In this document: piece by piece, positions 46,307 through 53,694 of the stretch | Layout: each line of letters opens with the position of its first letter | Position numbering within the stretch: the first letter of the stretch is position 1 | NCBI RefSeq assembly: GCF_017357385.1 | Contig: NZ_CP071632.1 | Coordinates: 2,423,501 to 2,487,500 of the forward strand | Source of the DNA: Rhizobium sp. NZLR1 | Lineage (GTDB): Bacteria > Pseudomonadota > Alphaproteobacteria > Rhizobiales > Rhizobiaceae | Reading direction: 5' to 3' | DNA: 64,000 bases | Program-made: the position numbers and the translations under genes | Notes under the pieces: generated by a model | What the model was told of the DNA's origin: nothing | What the model saw: the letters and a program-made list of their open reading frames with translations, nothing else | The model's database searches: none

Positions 46307-46777
46307 TTAATTGGAAATTTTGCTACGCCTGTCTTGAATATCACCGGCTAAATAGCTCTCCAGCCCATCCAGCAGCGCTCTCCAGCCGTGTTCTCGCCCT
46401 TCAGCGCCGTCGCTCGGCGGGATGACGCATAACTGTTCCACGTAAGTCAGCTTCGTCCCGCCGCCATGGTCGGAGAACAGCACGGTCGCCAGCGACACCG
46501 TATGGATACGACCATTGAGGGCCATCGAATAGGCAAACACAATCCTCTTGGATTCCTTGATCTCGAAATAGTGCGTCTGGTTGGTGTGGGTTCCCATGTC
46601 CGTGACAAAGCTGCTGCGCTCGGCTCCTCCCTCGCGAAAGTCGCATTCCGCCAGTCCTTCACCGAACCATACTTTCTTCTTTTCGGGAATCGCCCACGCC
46701 GCCCAGACGTGATCCACGCAATTGGAAAAAACGCGTTCGATGGTAATCGATCTGTGCTCTTGTTCTGTTTTTGTCAC
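46307..46777 (-). CDS. SRPBCC (AHSA1-like) domain protein
   Basis: A 156-residue START/Bet v1-like protein of the AHSA1 subgroup (ITIERVFSNCVDHVWAAWAIPEKKKVWFGEGL, EIKESKRIVFAYSMAL, WRALLDGLESYL). The fold has a hydrophobic pocket for a small ligand. Its GTG start at 46777 is preceded by GGAG, 7 bases away, and follows the arsR stop TAA by one base, so the two are co-translated. Pairing with an ArsR-type regulator is a recurring layout in proteobacteria. The ligand and function are unknown. Confidence 0.88.
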   Translation of the reverse strand: MTKTEQEHRSITIERVFSNCVDHVWAAWAIPEKKKVWFGEGLAECDFREGGAERSSFVTDMGTHTNQTHYFEIKESKRIVFAYSMALNGRIHTVSLATVLFSDHGGGTKLTYVEQLCVIPPSDGAEGREHGWRALLDGLESYLAGDIQDRRSKISN

Positions 46778-46778
46778 T

Positions 46779-47105
46779 TTACTGCTCCTGATTTAGGAAG
46801 TTGCCAAGTCTGTCGAAACGTTCCTCAAGCCGGGCGCGGTGTTGACGGACCCAATGTTCCACCCGCATCAGCGAGTCTGGTACGAGGCTAACCGTTCTCA
46901 CTCGCCCGGATTTGCTTGACGCGATGACGCCCGCGTTTTCGAGTACGCGGAGGTGCTTCAGGAACGAGGGGCCTGCCATATCGAACGGCCGCGACAGATC
47001 GGTCACCGAGGCAGGTCCATCCAAGAGCCTTTCGACGACTGCGAGCCGGGTCGGGTCGGACAAAGCCCCGAAAATCTTCGGGAAGCTCACTTCATAGGTA
47101 TCCAT
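46779..47105 (-). CDS. ArsR-family transcriptional regulator
   Basis: A 108-residue winged-helix repressor: KIFGALSDPTRLAVVERLLDGPASVTDLSRPFDMAGPSFLKHLRVLENAGVI is the classic ArsR helix-turn-helix. It lacks the metal-binding C-V-C motif, so it is the metal-independent type usually linked to SRPBCC proteins. The ATG at 47105 sits inside a 19-bp direct repeat that recurs 49 bases upstream. The repeats look like its own operator, which implies autoregulation and explains the weak ribosome-binding site. The open frame extends further upstream, but that part lacks family similarity. Confidence 0.9.
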   Translation of the reverse strand: MDTYEVSFPKIFGALSDPTRLAVVERLLDGPASVTDLSRPFDMAGPSFLKHLRVLENAGVIASSKSGRVRTVSLVPDSLMRVEHWVRQHRARLEERFDRLGNFLNQEQ

Positions 47106-47166
47106 ATGGCTATCTTTACGGAGAGCTGATGGATCGGTCAAGATAGATATCCATACGGCTACCTTT
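47099..47166. promoter_or_regulatory. Two 19-bp direct repeats, candidate ArsR operators
   Basis: TATCCATATGGCTATCTTT (47099-47117) and TATCCATACGGCTACCTTT (47148-47166) match at 17 of 19 positions, start to start 49 bp (about five helical turns). Each contains an imperfect CCATATGG centre. The first overlaps the arsR start codon, and the second falls where the promoter would be expected. Confidence 0.65.
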
Positions 47167-47217
47167 TTTTGACTGGGCACGCGCTTTGAGCAAGGGGTAT
47201 GAAGCTTGTTCGCACTT

Positions 47218-47317
47218 GTTTGTCGCAAGATTTCTAACTTCCGCGACAAACGGCCGGCACTGAACTTTCCTGTCAATGTCGCAAGAAACCGCTCGCAAAA
47301 GTGGGAGTTTCGCGACA
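47218..47317. repeat. GCGAC-rich inverted repeats at edge of accessory block
   Basis: GTTTGTCGC (47218-47226) pairs with GCGACAAAC (47243-47251). A second hairpin, with TGTCGCAAGAAAC at about 47278-47290 and GTTTCGCGACA ending near 47317, repeats the theme. Related GTCGCAAAA and GTCGCG...CGCGAC copies lie at about 46248-46305 on the other side of the arsR pair. Confidence 0.5.
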
Positions 47318-47342
47318 GGGATTTGCGACGGGGTTGGGGCGC

Positions 47343-48599
47343 TCAGCCGGGCATTCGCTTTTCATCGGGGCTGGCGAAGACCGATGCCGGCATCGGCCCT
47401 GATGTCATCAGCGTGAAATCGAAGGGCGCCTTCAGGTCCGGCCCGAGCACATATTGCCGGTGGACGCGCAGCTGGTCCTTGCGGATCTTGCGATAGTGTT
47501 TGCGCGTCAGCATCTGCTTGACGCGGATCAGGATCATTTTTGCCTCAGGTGCATCCCCATGGCCACACACGGAAACGACGGGCACCTTGTAGAAATTGAT
47601 CGAGTCCGTCAGACACTGCACGTCGAGCCAGGAAATGTCCTCGCACCGGGCAATCAGCCCGACGCGGGCACGCAGCTGCGTTGCCGATGACAGCAGCGCG
47701 CATTGCAGGATGGCGCTGCCGAGGGTCGCAAACACCACGCGCTTGCCCTTGAAGATCTCCGGCTCCCTTTCCAGCAATATGCCGATGACATGGGCGGCGA
47801 CGTTCGACCCCATGCTGTGCGAGGAGATCACATATTCGTCCGCCTCTTGCGCCAGCGCCTTGCGCACGGCAGCCGCCCGGTCTTCCAGCCAGTCGTTGAA
47901 ATCCGTCCGGTCCATGCGGCCGAGCGCCACCGCCATTTTCCAATCGGCAAACAGATGCAGCGTATGGAAGCGTTCGGAAAACGGCAGGAAGGCGAAGATG
48001 AAGAAGCAGAGCGCGAGCGGCCCGCTCCACAGCATGTGCCACGGCGAAAAGCCGAGACCATAGGGCAGCACAGCGATTTGCACCGTCAGCGCAATCGCCA
48101 GCGCCGTCAGCATGAACGGAAAGAGGAAGAATAGGCCGAAGCGCCAGGCATGGCGGAAATATCCCCGCATGCCGCCTTCCAATATGATCTGGGCGCAACT
48201 GCGGAAACCCGTAATGATCTGGCTCAGCGTATTGCCGCCGCGCAGCCGGCTTACCAGCGCGTCGTGATCGACCATGTGGATCCAGCTCTTCGTCTGCCAG
48301 CCAGGAGAACCAGTGCCTGCCTCGGGCGCCGTGCCGGCTGCCTCGGGCGCCGTGCCGGCTGCCTCAGGCGCCGCGTCAGCGGCTGCCTCGGGCGCCGCGT
48401 CAGCGGCTGCCCCGCTGCCCGTCGTGACCTCGAAACTGAGGGGATCGCTTCCCGCTGCGGGCGCCCCCACCTCAACTGAATAGCCCCAGACGGCAGCACT
48501 CTGCTTGGCAGAACGTTCGTAACGCGCCCTGTGGGCGGCGCCGTCAAGCGGCTCAAATCCGGCGAAGTGTAGGACGACCCGCTTTTCGATCAGTTTCAT
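47343..48599 (-). CDS. Membrane protein with C-terminal hydrolase-like domain
   Basis: About 418 residues. The N-terminus (MKLIEKRVVLHFAGFEPLDG) leads into an Ala/Pro/Glu tandem-repeat linker near residues 70-100. Two hydrophobic regions (about 150-205: GLFFLFPFMLTALAIALTVQIAVL and GPLALCFFIFAFLPF) follow. The C-terminal part carries S-H-S-M-G in YVISSHSMGSNVAAHVIG, resembling the nucleophile elbow of alpha/beta hydrolases. A His candidate is in VVSVCGHGDAPE. It may be a membrane-anchored lipase-like protein. The family is not one I know. The ATG at 48599 follows AAGG by a short gap. It sits in the accessory block between bolA and grxD. Confidence 0.75.
   Translation of the reverse strand: MKLIEKRVVLHFAGFEPLDGAAHRARYERSAKQSAAVWGYSVEVGAPAAGSDPLSFEVTTGSGAAADAAPEAAADAAPEAAGTAPEAAGTAPEAGTGSPGWQTKSWIHMVDHDALVSRLRGGNTLSQIITGFRSCAQIILEGGMRGYFRHAWRFGLFFLFPFMLTALAIALTVQIAVLPYGLGFSPWHMLWSGPLALCFFIFAFLPFSERFHTLHLFADWKMAVALGRMDRTDFNDWLEDRAAAVRKALAQEADEYVISSHSMGSNVAAHVIGILLEREPEIFKGKRVVFATLGSAILQCALLSSATQLRARVGLIARCEDISWLDVQCLTDSINFYKVPVVSVCGHGDAPEAKMILIRVKQMLTRKHYRKIRKDQLRVHRQYVLGPDLKAPFDFTLMTSGPMPASVFASPDEKRMPG
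48319..48408. repeat. In-frame tandem repeats encoding Ala-Pro-Glu linker
   Basis: Two perfect 21-bp units (48319-48339 and 48340-48360) are followed by two 24-bp units (48361-48384 and 48385-48408) that differ at one base. All begin GCCTCGGGCGCC or GCCTCAGGCGCC. Each unit is a multiple of three, so copy-number change would lengthen or shorten the linker without frameshift. Confidence 0.85.
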
Positions 48600-48765
48600 T
48601 CCACCTTCCGGCCGGGCGAATGGCCGGCATGTTGCTTGTGATCCTCGCTGCTTTGCCGCTGATATCGGCAAAAAAGCAGCTCCGGCCTCGAAGCCGTCTT
48701 GCTAACGGAACTCTTCCGGAATTCAATAGCACCCATGTCGTTTCCACCACGAACGGAGGGGTTTT

Positions 48766-49014
48766 GTGGCCGATCTCGTCAAAGAATTGATATCAGGCGT
48801 CGTCGATAGCGTGCTGAAGGAAATCCTCAAGAAAACCACCGGCCGCGCCACGACGAAGCGCAAGAAGAGTAAAACGCGCGGCGCGTCGACGACGGCTGCA
48901 GCGCGCAAGCCAGCCTCGACCGCCCGCAAGACGGCGACGACACGCAAGCCCGCCCGCAAACAGGTGAGCAAGCGCCGCACTGCCGCCGGCCGCAGCCGCC
49001 AGCGCAGCAGCTAA
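48766..49014 (+). CDS. Histone H1-like basic small protein
   Basis: An 82-residue protein with two parts. Residues 1-22 (ADLVKELISGVVDSVLKEILKK) form an amphipathic helix. From about 24 on it is a Lys/Arg/Ala/Thr-rich tail resembling histone H1 C-termini (TTKRKKSKTRG, ARKTATTRKPARKQ). Such tails bind DNA or RNA without sequence specificity. The GTG start at 48766 has GGAGG 6 bases upstream. It is divergent from the membrane hydrolase gene. Its stop codon TAA is the first codon of repeat copy 3. The function is unknown, and a nucleoid-associated role is a guess from composition. Confidence 0.75.
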   Translation: MADLVKELISGVVDSVLKEILKKTTGRATTKRKKSKTRGASTTAAARKPASTARKTATTRKPARKQVSKRRTAAGRSRQRSS

Positions 49015-49118
49015 TGCATGTTGCCCGGAAGTGTGCAGCGGTTCCGGGATAACGACATGCATAAAAACAAAGGACTAAAGCGCGTCGCATGAATCAAGTT
49101 TGATGCGACGTGCTTTAG
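49012..49118. repeat. RIME-like palindromic repeat, copy 3
   Basis: The third 107-nt copy, aligning to copies 1 and 2 without gaps. It again begins with the TAA stop of the upstream gene. Here it lies between two genes on the same strand and is followed at once by a second hairpin and a T7 tract. Confidence 0.85.
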
Positions 49119-49122
49119 TGCC

Positions 49123-49159
49123 CGGTGCCTTCGCGGGCACCGATCTTGCAGATTTTTTT
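49123..49159 (+). terminator. Hairpin and T-tract after repeat copy 3
   Basis: CGGTGCC (49123-49129) and GGCACCG (49136-49142) form a 7-bp stem with a 6-base loop. An ATCTTGCAGA spacer and seven T residues (49153-49159) follow, making a plausible intrinsic terminator of the histone-like gene or an attenuator before the cytochrome gene. Confidence 0.55.
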
Positions 49160-49175
49160 GGGGGGGCCTGAGCCA

Positions 49176-49997
49176 GTGAAACGTATTTTGAAAATTGTCC
49201 TCGCGGCCGTTGTCGCGATCTGTCTCATCGCCGTCGCCGGCGTCTACGCCCTGTCGGAGATGCGCCTTTCCAGAACCTACGATATCGCGGCCTCCGATTT
49301 TGCCGTCAAGACGACGCTGTCCCCGGAAGAGGCCGAACGCCGCGCCCGCACGCTGATGTGCGGCGGCTGCCATCACGATGCCGGCAACGTGCTGATCGAC
49401 GAGCCCGGCGTCGGTCGCATCGTCGCGCCGAACCTGACCCGCCTAGTGCCCATGTACAGCGATGCCGAGCTCGTGCGTCTCATTCGCCACGGCGTCAAGA
49501 AGGACGGCACCGGCGTCTTGATCATGCCGGCTGGTAATTTCGCCAATATTACTGACGACGACATGGCAGCACTTATCGCCTGGCTTCGCACCCTGAAGCA
49601 ACTTCCCGACGCCGTGGCGGGAGGAACACAATGGGGGCCGCTCGGCCGAGTGGGCCTGGCGCTCGACAAGATCCCCTTCGAGGCAGATCTGGTGCTTGCC
49701 GTCATCGCCCCCGCCGCCACGCGCCCGGCCGATATCGGTGAATATGCCTTTAGGACCGATTGCAGCCACTGCCACAATCTCGATACGGCGAAACAGTCCG
49801 AAGCCTTTCTTGCCCCGGCGCTGAAGCCCCTGGCACAATCCTATTCGGCTGCCGATTTCAAGAACCTGCTGCGCACCGGAAAGGGTGTCGGAGGCCGTGA
49901 CCTCGGCGTGATGACCCAGGTTTCGCAGTGGGATTTCAAATATTTCACCGATACTGAAATCGAACAGATTCAGGCTTATCTCACCCACCAACCGTAA
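49176..49997 (+). CDS. Membrane-anchored diheme cytochrome c
   Basis: About 273 residues. One N-terminal membrane helix (ILKIVLAAVVAICLIAVAGVYAL) anchors two cytochrome c domains with C-x-x-C-H haem sites MCGGCHHDAG and CSHCHNLD, and candidate Met axial ligands (LIMPAGNF and VMTQVSQW). It faces the periplasm. It is similar in plan to the diheme c-type subunit of alcohol or aldehyde dehydrogenases, but no dehydrogenase is adjacent. The start is a GTG at 49176 preceded by a G-rich stretch (49160-49166), which sits right after a T7 tract. The upstream ATG at 49125 lies within the hairpin and is unlikely. Confidence 0.85.
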   Translation: MKRILKIVLAAVVAICLIAVAGVYALSEMRLSRTYDIAASDFAVKTTLSPEEAERRARTLMCGGCHHDAGNVLIDEPGVGRIVAPNLTRLVPMYSDAELVRLIRHGVKKDGTGVLIMPAGNFANITDDDMAALIAWLRTLKQLPDAVAGGTQWGPLGRVGLALDKIPFEADLVLAVIAPAATRPADIGEYAFRTDCSHCHNLDTAKQSEAFLAPALKPLAQSYSAADFKNLLRTGKGVGGRDLGVMTQVSQWDFKYFTDTEIEQIQAYLTHQP

Positions 49998-50141
49998 CGT
50001 GCCAGCAACAGCCCCGGAGAGGCCTGCGATAATTGGTCTTTTTTTGGTTTGGGCGGCTGGAATTCCTGCTGCCGCATGCTATCTAAAGACAACGATTGAA
50101 ACGGCGGGCCTTTAACCCGCCTGTTGAAAGGATTTGGTTCT

Positions 50142-50477
50142 ATGAGCGGCATTAACGAATTCATCGCCAACGAAATCAAGAGCAACGACGTCGTCCTCTT
50201 CATGAAGGGCACGCCGCAGTTTCCGCAGTGCGGTTTCTCCGGGCAGGTCGTGCAGATGCTCGATTACATCGGCGTCGACTACAAAGGCGTCAACGTGCTC
50301 GCCGATTCGGAGATCCGCCAAGGTATCAAGGAATATTCCAACTGGCCGACGATCCCGCAGCTTTACATAAAGGGTGAGTTCGTCGGCGGCTGTGACATCG
50401 TCCGGGAAATGTTCCAGGCCGGTGAGTTGCAGCAGCATCTCCAGGAAAACGGCATCACCGTGCGCGGCGCCGCCTGA
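50142..50477 (+). CDS. grxD: Monothiol glutaredoxin (CGFS type)
   Basis: A 111-residue Grx4-type glutaredoxin. The active site is CGFS (QFPQCGFSG, Cys30). It binds a [2Fe-2S] cluster with glutathione and works with BolA in cluster trafficking and iron signalling. TVRE-like [20 protein letters not shown] is the thioredoxin-fold cis-Pro region. AGGA lies about 10 bases before the ATG at 50142. An in-frame ATG six codons upstream is less likely. A hairpin terminator follows. Its usual neighbour bolA is 4 kb upstream. Confidence 0.95.
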   Translation: MSGINEFIANEIKSNDVVLFMKGTPQFPQCGFSGQVVQMLDYIGVDYKGVNVLADSEIRQGIKEYSNWPTIPQLYIKGEFVGGCDIVREMFQAGELQQHLQENGITVRGAA

Positions 50478-50483
50478 TCGGTC

Positions 50484-50501
50484 ACCGGGCGTCCGCCCGG
50501 T
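50484..50501 (+). terminator. Hairpin terminator of grxD
   Basis: ACCGGGCG (50484-50491) and CGCCCGGT (50494-50501) form an 8-bp stem with a TC loop, then TTCC. A second perfect hairpin, AGGCGCTGC/GCAGCGCCT (50527-50549), follows, so read-through into the MFS gene is likely to be low. Confidence 0.65.
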
Positions 50502-50573
50502 TTCCAAATCTGTAATCTTGAGTCCGAGGCGCTGCGGCTAGCAGCGCCTTAGCCTGTTTATGGGAATTTCATT

Positions 50574-51821
50574 GTGACAGATTCATCACAAGCCGTGTCC
50601 GCGGGCCGCCTGCCCATGGGCAAGCGAGAATTTATCGCGCTCGCCGCCTTCCTGATGGCCGTCAACTCTCTGGCGATCGATATCATGCTGCCGGCCTTGC
50701 AGCAGATCGGCGCGAGCCTCGGCGTCGAGAGCGAAAATCATCGCCAATTCGTCGTCTCCACCTATCTGCTCGGTTTCGGCTGTGCCCAGCTGTTCTACGG
50801 GCCGCTGTCTGACCGTTTCGGCCGCCGTACGCCGCTCTTGATCGGTCTCGTCATCTACATTCTCTCCGCCATCAGTATCGTCTTCGTCCCCACCTTCGCC
50901 GGCTTGCTCGCCCTGCGCTTTGTCCAGGGCGTCGGTTCGGCGGCAACCCGCGTCATCACAGTCTCCATTGTCCGCGATATCTATGGCGGCCGGCAGATGG
51001 CCGAAGTCATGTCGCTGATCATGATGGTCTTCATGATCGTGCCGGTGATTGCGCCCGGCACCGGCCAGATCGTCATGTTCTTCGGCAACTGGCATCTGAT
51101 CTTCCTCTTCATCGCCGCCATGGCGACTGGTATCGCCGTCTGGGCCTATCTCCGTCTGCCGGAAACCCTGCACCCCACCAATGTCCGCCCCTTCACCGCC
51201 CGCTCGATCTTCGGCGCCTTCAAGCTGGTGCTGACCAATCGCACGGCGCTTTGCTACACCATCGCCAGCACCTTCATCTTCGGCGCGCTGTTCGGCTTCA
51301 TCAATTCCGCCCAGCAAGTCTATGTCGGCATTTACGATCTCGGCGTCTATTTCCCCTTCGCCTTCGCCGGCGTGGCGATCTTCATGTCGCTGTCGTCCTT
51401 CTTCAATTCGCGCTTCGTCGGCAAACTCGGCATGCGCCGCCTGTCGCACGGCTCGCTCATCGGCTTCATCGCCATCAACACCATCTGGCTGATCGTCCAG
51501 ATGGTGAGTTCCGAGCCGATGCCCTTTGCTCTGTTCATCTCCTTCTTCGGCCTTGCCATGTTCCAGTTCGGCTGGATCGGCTCGAACTTCAATTCGCTCG
51601 CCATGGAGCCGCTCGGCCACGTCGCCGGCACCGCCTCCTCCGTGCTCGGTTTCATGAGCACGGTCGGCGGCGCCCTGATCGGTGCCGGCATCGGTCAGGC
51701 CTTCGACGGCACCGCATTGCCGATGGTCGCGGGTTACTTTTTCGTGTCGATCATCGGCCTCGTCTTCGTGCTGATCGCCGAGAAGGGCCGCCTCTTCCAA
51801 CAGCAGAACCCGGCCGTCTGA
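50574..51821 (+). CDS. MFS drug exporter of Bcr/CflA type, paralogue 1
   Basis: A 415-residue 12-helix transporter. The conserved loop motifs of the drug:H+ antiporter family are present: GPLSDRFGRRTPLLIGL (motif A) and the Bcr/CflA stretch LRFVQGVGSAATRVITVSIVRDIYGGRQMAEVMS. The start is GTG at 50574 with GGGAA 7 bases upstream. An internal ATG at M-13 also fits. It probably exports toxic compounds or metabolites out of the cell. It is followed by a paralogue 36 bases on. Confidence 0.85.
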   Translation: MTDSSQAVSAGRLPMGKREFIALAAFLMAVNSLAIDIMLPALQQIGASLGVESENHRQFVVSTYLLGFGCAQLFYGPLSDRFGRRTPLLIGLVIYILSAISIVFVPTFAGLLALRFVQGVGSAATRVITVSIVRDIYGGRQMAEVMSLIMMVFMIVPVIAPGTGQIVMFFGNWHLIFLFIAAMATGIAVWAYLRLPETLHPTNVRPFTARSIFGAFKLVLTNRTALCYTIASTFIFGALFGFINSAQQVYVGIYDLGVYFPFAFAGVAIFMSLSSFFNSRFVGKLGMRRLSHGSLIGFIAINTIWLIVQMVSSEPMPFALFISFFGLAMFQFGWIGSNFNSLAMEPLGHVAGTASSVLGFMSTVGGALIGAGIGQAFDGTALPMVAGYFFVSIIGLVFVLIAEKGRLFQQQNPAV

Positions 51822-51856
51822 ACGGCCGGCCTCCTCCGCATCCGGGATTTCACCAC

Positions 51857-53137
51857 ATGACGCTGCCGCATAAGCCGCACCAGGAAAACCAGGGCTCCCG
51901 CCGCATCGGGATGGGCTTTGGCGAATTCGTGGTCACCATCGCCCTCATGACCGCCAGCGTCGCCATGGCGATCGACAGCATGCTGCCGGCATTGCCCAAT
52001 ATCGGCCATTCCCTCGGCGTCACCAATCCCAACGACGCGCAGCTGATCATCGGCGTGTTCTTCCTGGGCTTCGGCGTCTCGCAGATATTCTTCGGCAGCC
52101 TTTCGGATACGTTCGGCCGCCGAAACATCCTGCTCGGCGGCCTGGTTTGCTACGTCTTCGGAATGCTGGCCGCCGCAGCGACAGGCAGCTTCGAAATGCT
52201 GCTCATCATGCGTTTCGTCCAGGGTATCGGCGGTGCGGCCGTGCGCATCACCACCATGGCCATGGTGCGCGACTGCTTCGGCGGCCGCGAGATGGCCCGT
52301 GTCATGTCCTATGTGATGATCGTCTTCATGATCGTGCCGATCGTTGCCCCATCCGTCGGCCAACTCATCATCCTCTACGCCAATTGGCACTGGATCTTCA
52401 TCCTGCTCGGCATCATCGCCATGATCCTGTTCGTCTGGGCTTTTCTGCGGCTGAAAGAATCGCTGCCGCCGGAAGAGCGGTTGCCGCTGTCGGTTGGCTC
52501 TGTCGTCGACGGCTTCAAGACCGTGCTCACCAACCGCATCACCTGCGGCTACATGATCGGTCTCACCATGTTTACCGGCGTCATCAGCGCTTACGTGATC
52601 TCGGTGCAGCAGGTGTTCGGCGAGGTTTATGGCCTTGGCGACTGGCTGCCAATTGCTTTTGCCGCGACCGCCGGCGGCATCGCTGTGGCCAATTTCGCCA
52701 ACGGATTCTTCGTCCGCAAATTCGGCATGCGCCGCATCTCGCACGCCGCCCTGCTGATCTTCACGGCGCTCTCGGCCGCAGGCTTCTTCTATTCGCTGGC
52801 CGGCAAGCCGGATTTCGCCATCGCCTACGGCATCTTTACTATCGTGCTGATGATGTTTGCCGTGATCGCCACCAATTTCACCGCCATCAGCCTCGAGCCG
52901 ATGGGCAATCTCGCCGGCACCGCCACCGCGATCACTGGCTTCGTCTCGACGACAGCAGGCGCCATCCTCGGCGGCCTGGTCGGCCAGATGTTCAACGGCA
53001 CGGTGCAACCGCTCTTCGGCGGCTTCGCGCTCTTTGGCGCAGTCACGATCGCGGCCACGCTCTGGGCGGAGAACGGCAAACTCTTCACGCATCCTGGAGA
53101 TAGCCCGCAGCTGGATCCAGGTGCTGCCCACTTCTGA
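51857..53137 (+). CDS. MFS drug exporter of Bcr/CflA type, paralogue 2
   Basis: A 426-residue 12-helix transporter clearly related to the one before it (same FGEFVVTIALMTAS... and GSLSDTFGRRNILLGGL, LIMRFVQGIGGAAVRITTMAMVRDCFGGREMARVMSYVMIVFMIVPIVAPSVGQ). The two look like a tandem duplication. Conserved loop arginines and Asp remain, so both copies should be functional. The ATG at 51857 is the only reasonable start. The real length is 426, much shorter than the overlapping open frame that begins inside the first copy. Confidence 0.85.
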   Translation: MTLPHKPHQENQGSRRIGMGFGEFVVTIALMTASVAMAIDSMLPALPNIGHSLGVTNPNDAQLIIGVFFLGFGVSQIFFGSLSDTFGRRNILLGGLVCYVFGMLAAAATGSFEMLLIMRFVQGIGGAAVRITTMAMVRDCFGGREMARVMSYVMIVFMIVPIVAPSVGQLIILYANWHWIFILLGIIAMILFVWAFLRLKESLPPEERLPLSVGSVVDGFKTVLTNRITCGYMIGLTMFTGVISAYVISVQQVFGEVYGLGDWLPIAFAATAGGIAVANFANGFFVRKFGMRRISHAALLIFTALSAAGFFYSLAGKPDFAIAYGIFTIVLMMFAVIATNFTAISLEPMGNLAGTATAITGFVSTTAGAILGGLVGQMFNGTVQPLFGGFALFGAVTIAATLWAENGKLFTHPGDSPQLDPGAAHF

Positions 53138-53176
53138 CACCGAAAACGATTGGCGGCAGTGCGCGAAGGCATCCCA

Positions 53177-53650
53177 GTGAACGACCGAATTCTGATCAGG
53201 CCCTACACGCCAGGCGACGTGGACGCTACAATTGACATTTTCCTGCGCGCCATTCGAGAAGTCTCGTCGAAGGACTATTCACCGGCTGAGATCGAGGCCT
53301 GGGCAAAGGTGGAAGACTGCAGCCAATGGGCGGAGCGAAGGATCAGCAGGCCTGCCTGGATCGCGGAATTTGACGGAAAGCCGGCAGGATTTTCGGATCT
53401 GACTGGCGACGGCTGCCTGGACATGATGTTCGTGCACCCCGACTTTCAGGGGCTCGGCATCGCAAGCCGTCTGTTGAGAAGGGTCGAGGATGAAGCGCTG
53501 AGGCTCGGCTTTGGCCGAATCTACACGGAAGCCAGCCGAACGGCCAGACCGTTCTTCGAGCGCAAAGGCTTCTGGGTGGTTACAAAGCAGATCGTCGCGA
53601 AACGCGGCCAAAGCCTGGAGAACTTCCTCATGGAGAAGCTCTATGGATAA
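53177..53650 (+). CDS. GNAT-family N-acetyltransferase
   Basis: A 157-residue acetyl-CoA-dependent acetyltransferase. The acetyl-CoA loop is visible as VHPDFQGLGIASRLLRRVE (Q/R-x-x-G-x-G/A motif). The start is a GTG at 53177 with GAAGG 7 bases upstream; a TTG at 53150 has no such signal. The substrate is unknown, and it lies after the second MFS gene with a 40-base gap, so it may belong to the same transcript. Confidence 0.83.
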   Translation: MNDRILIRPYTPGDVDATIDIFLRAIREVSSKDYSPAEIEAWAKVEDCSQWAERRISRPAWIAEFDGKPAGFSDLTGDGCLDMMFVHPDFQGLGIASRLLRRVEDEALRLGFGRIYTEASRTARPFFERKGFWVVTKQIVAKRGQSLENFLMEKLYG

Positions 53651-53694
53651 TTTTCGGCAAGTAGAACGAATGCCGCAGCGGACATTTCATGCCT

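Noticed and set aside
51251..51856. Upstream extension of the second MFS transporter
   Set aside because: These codons overlap the first MFS gene in another frame and are Arg/His-rich without similarity. The true start is the ATG at 51857.
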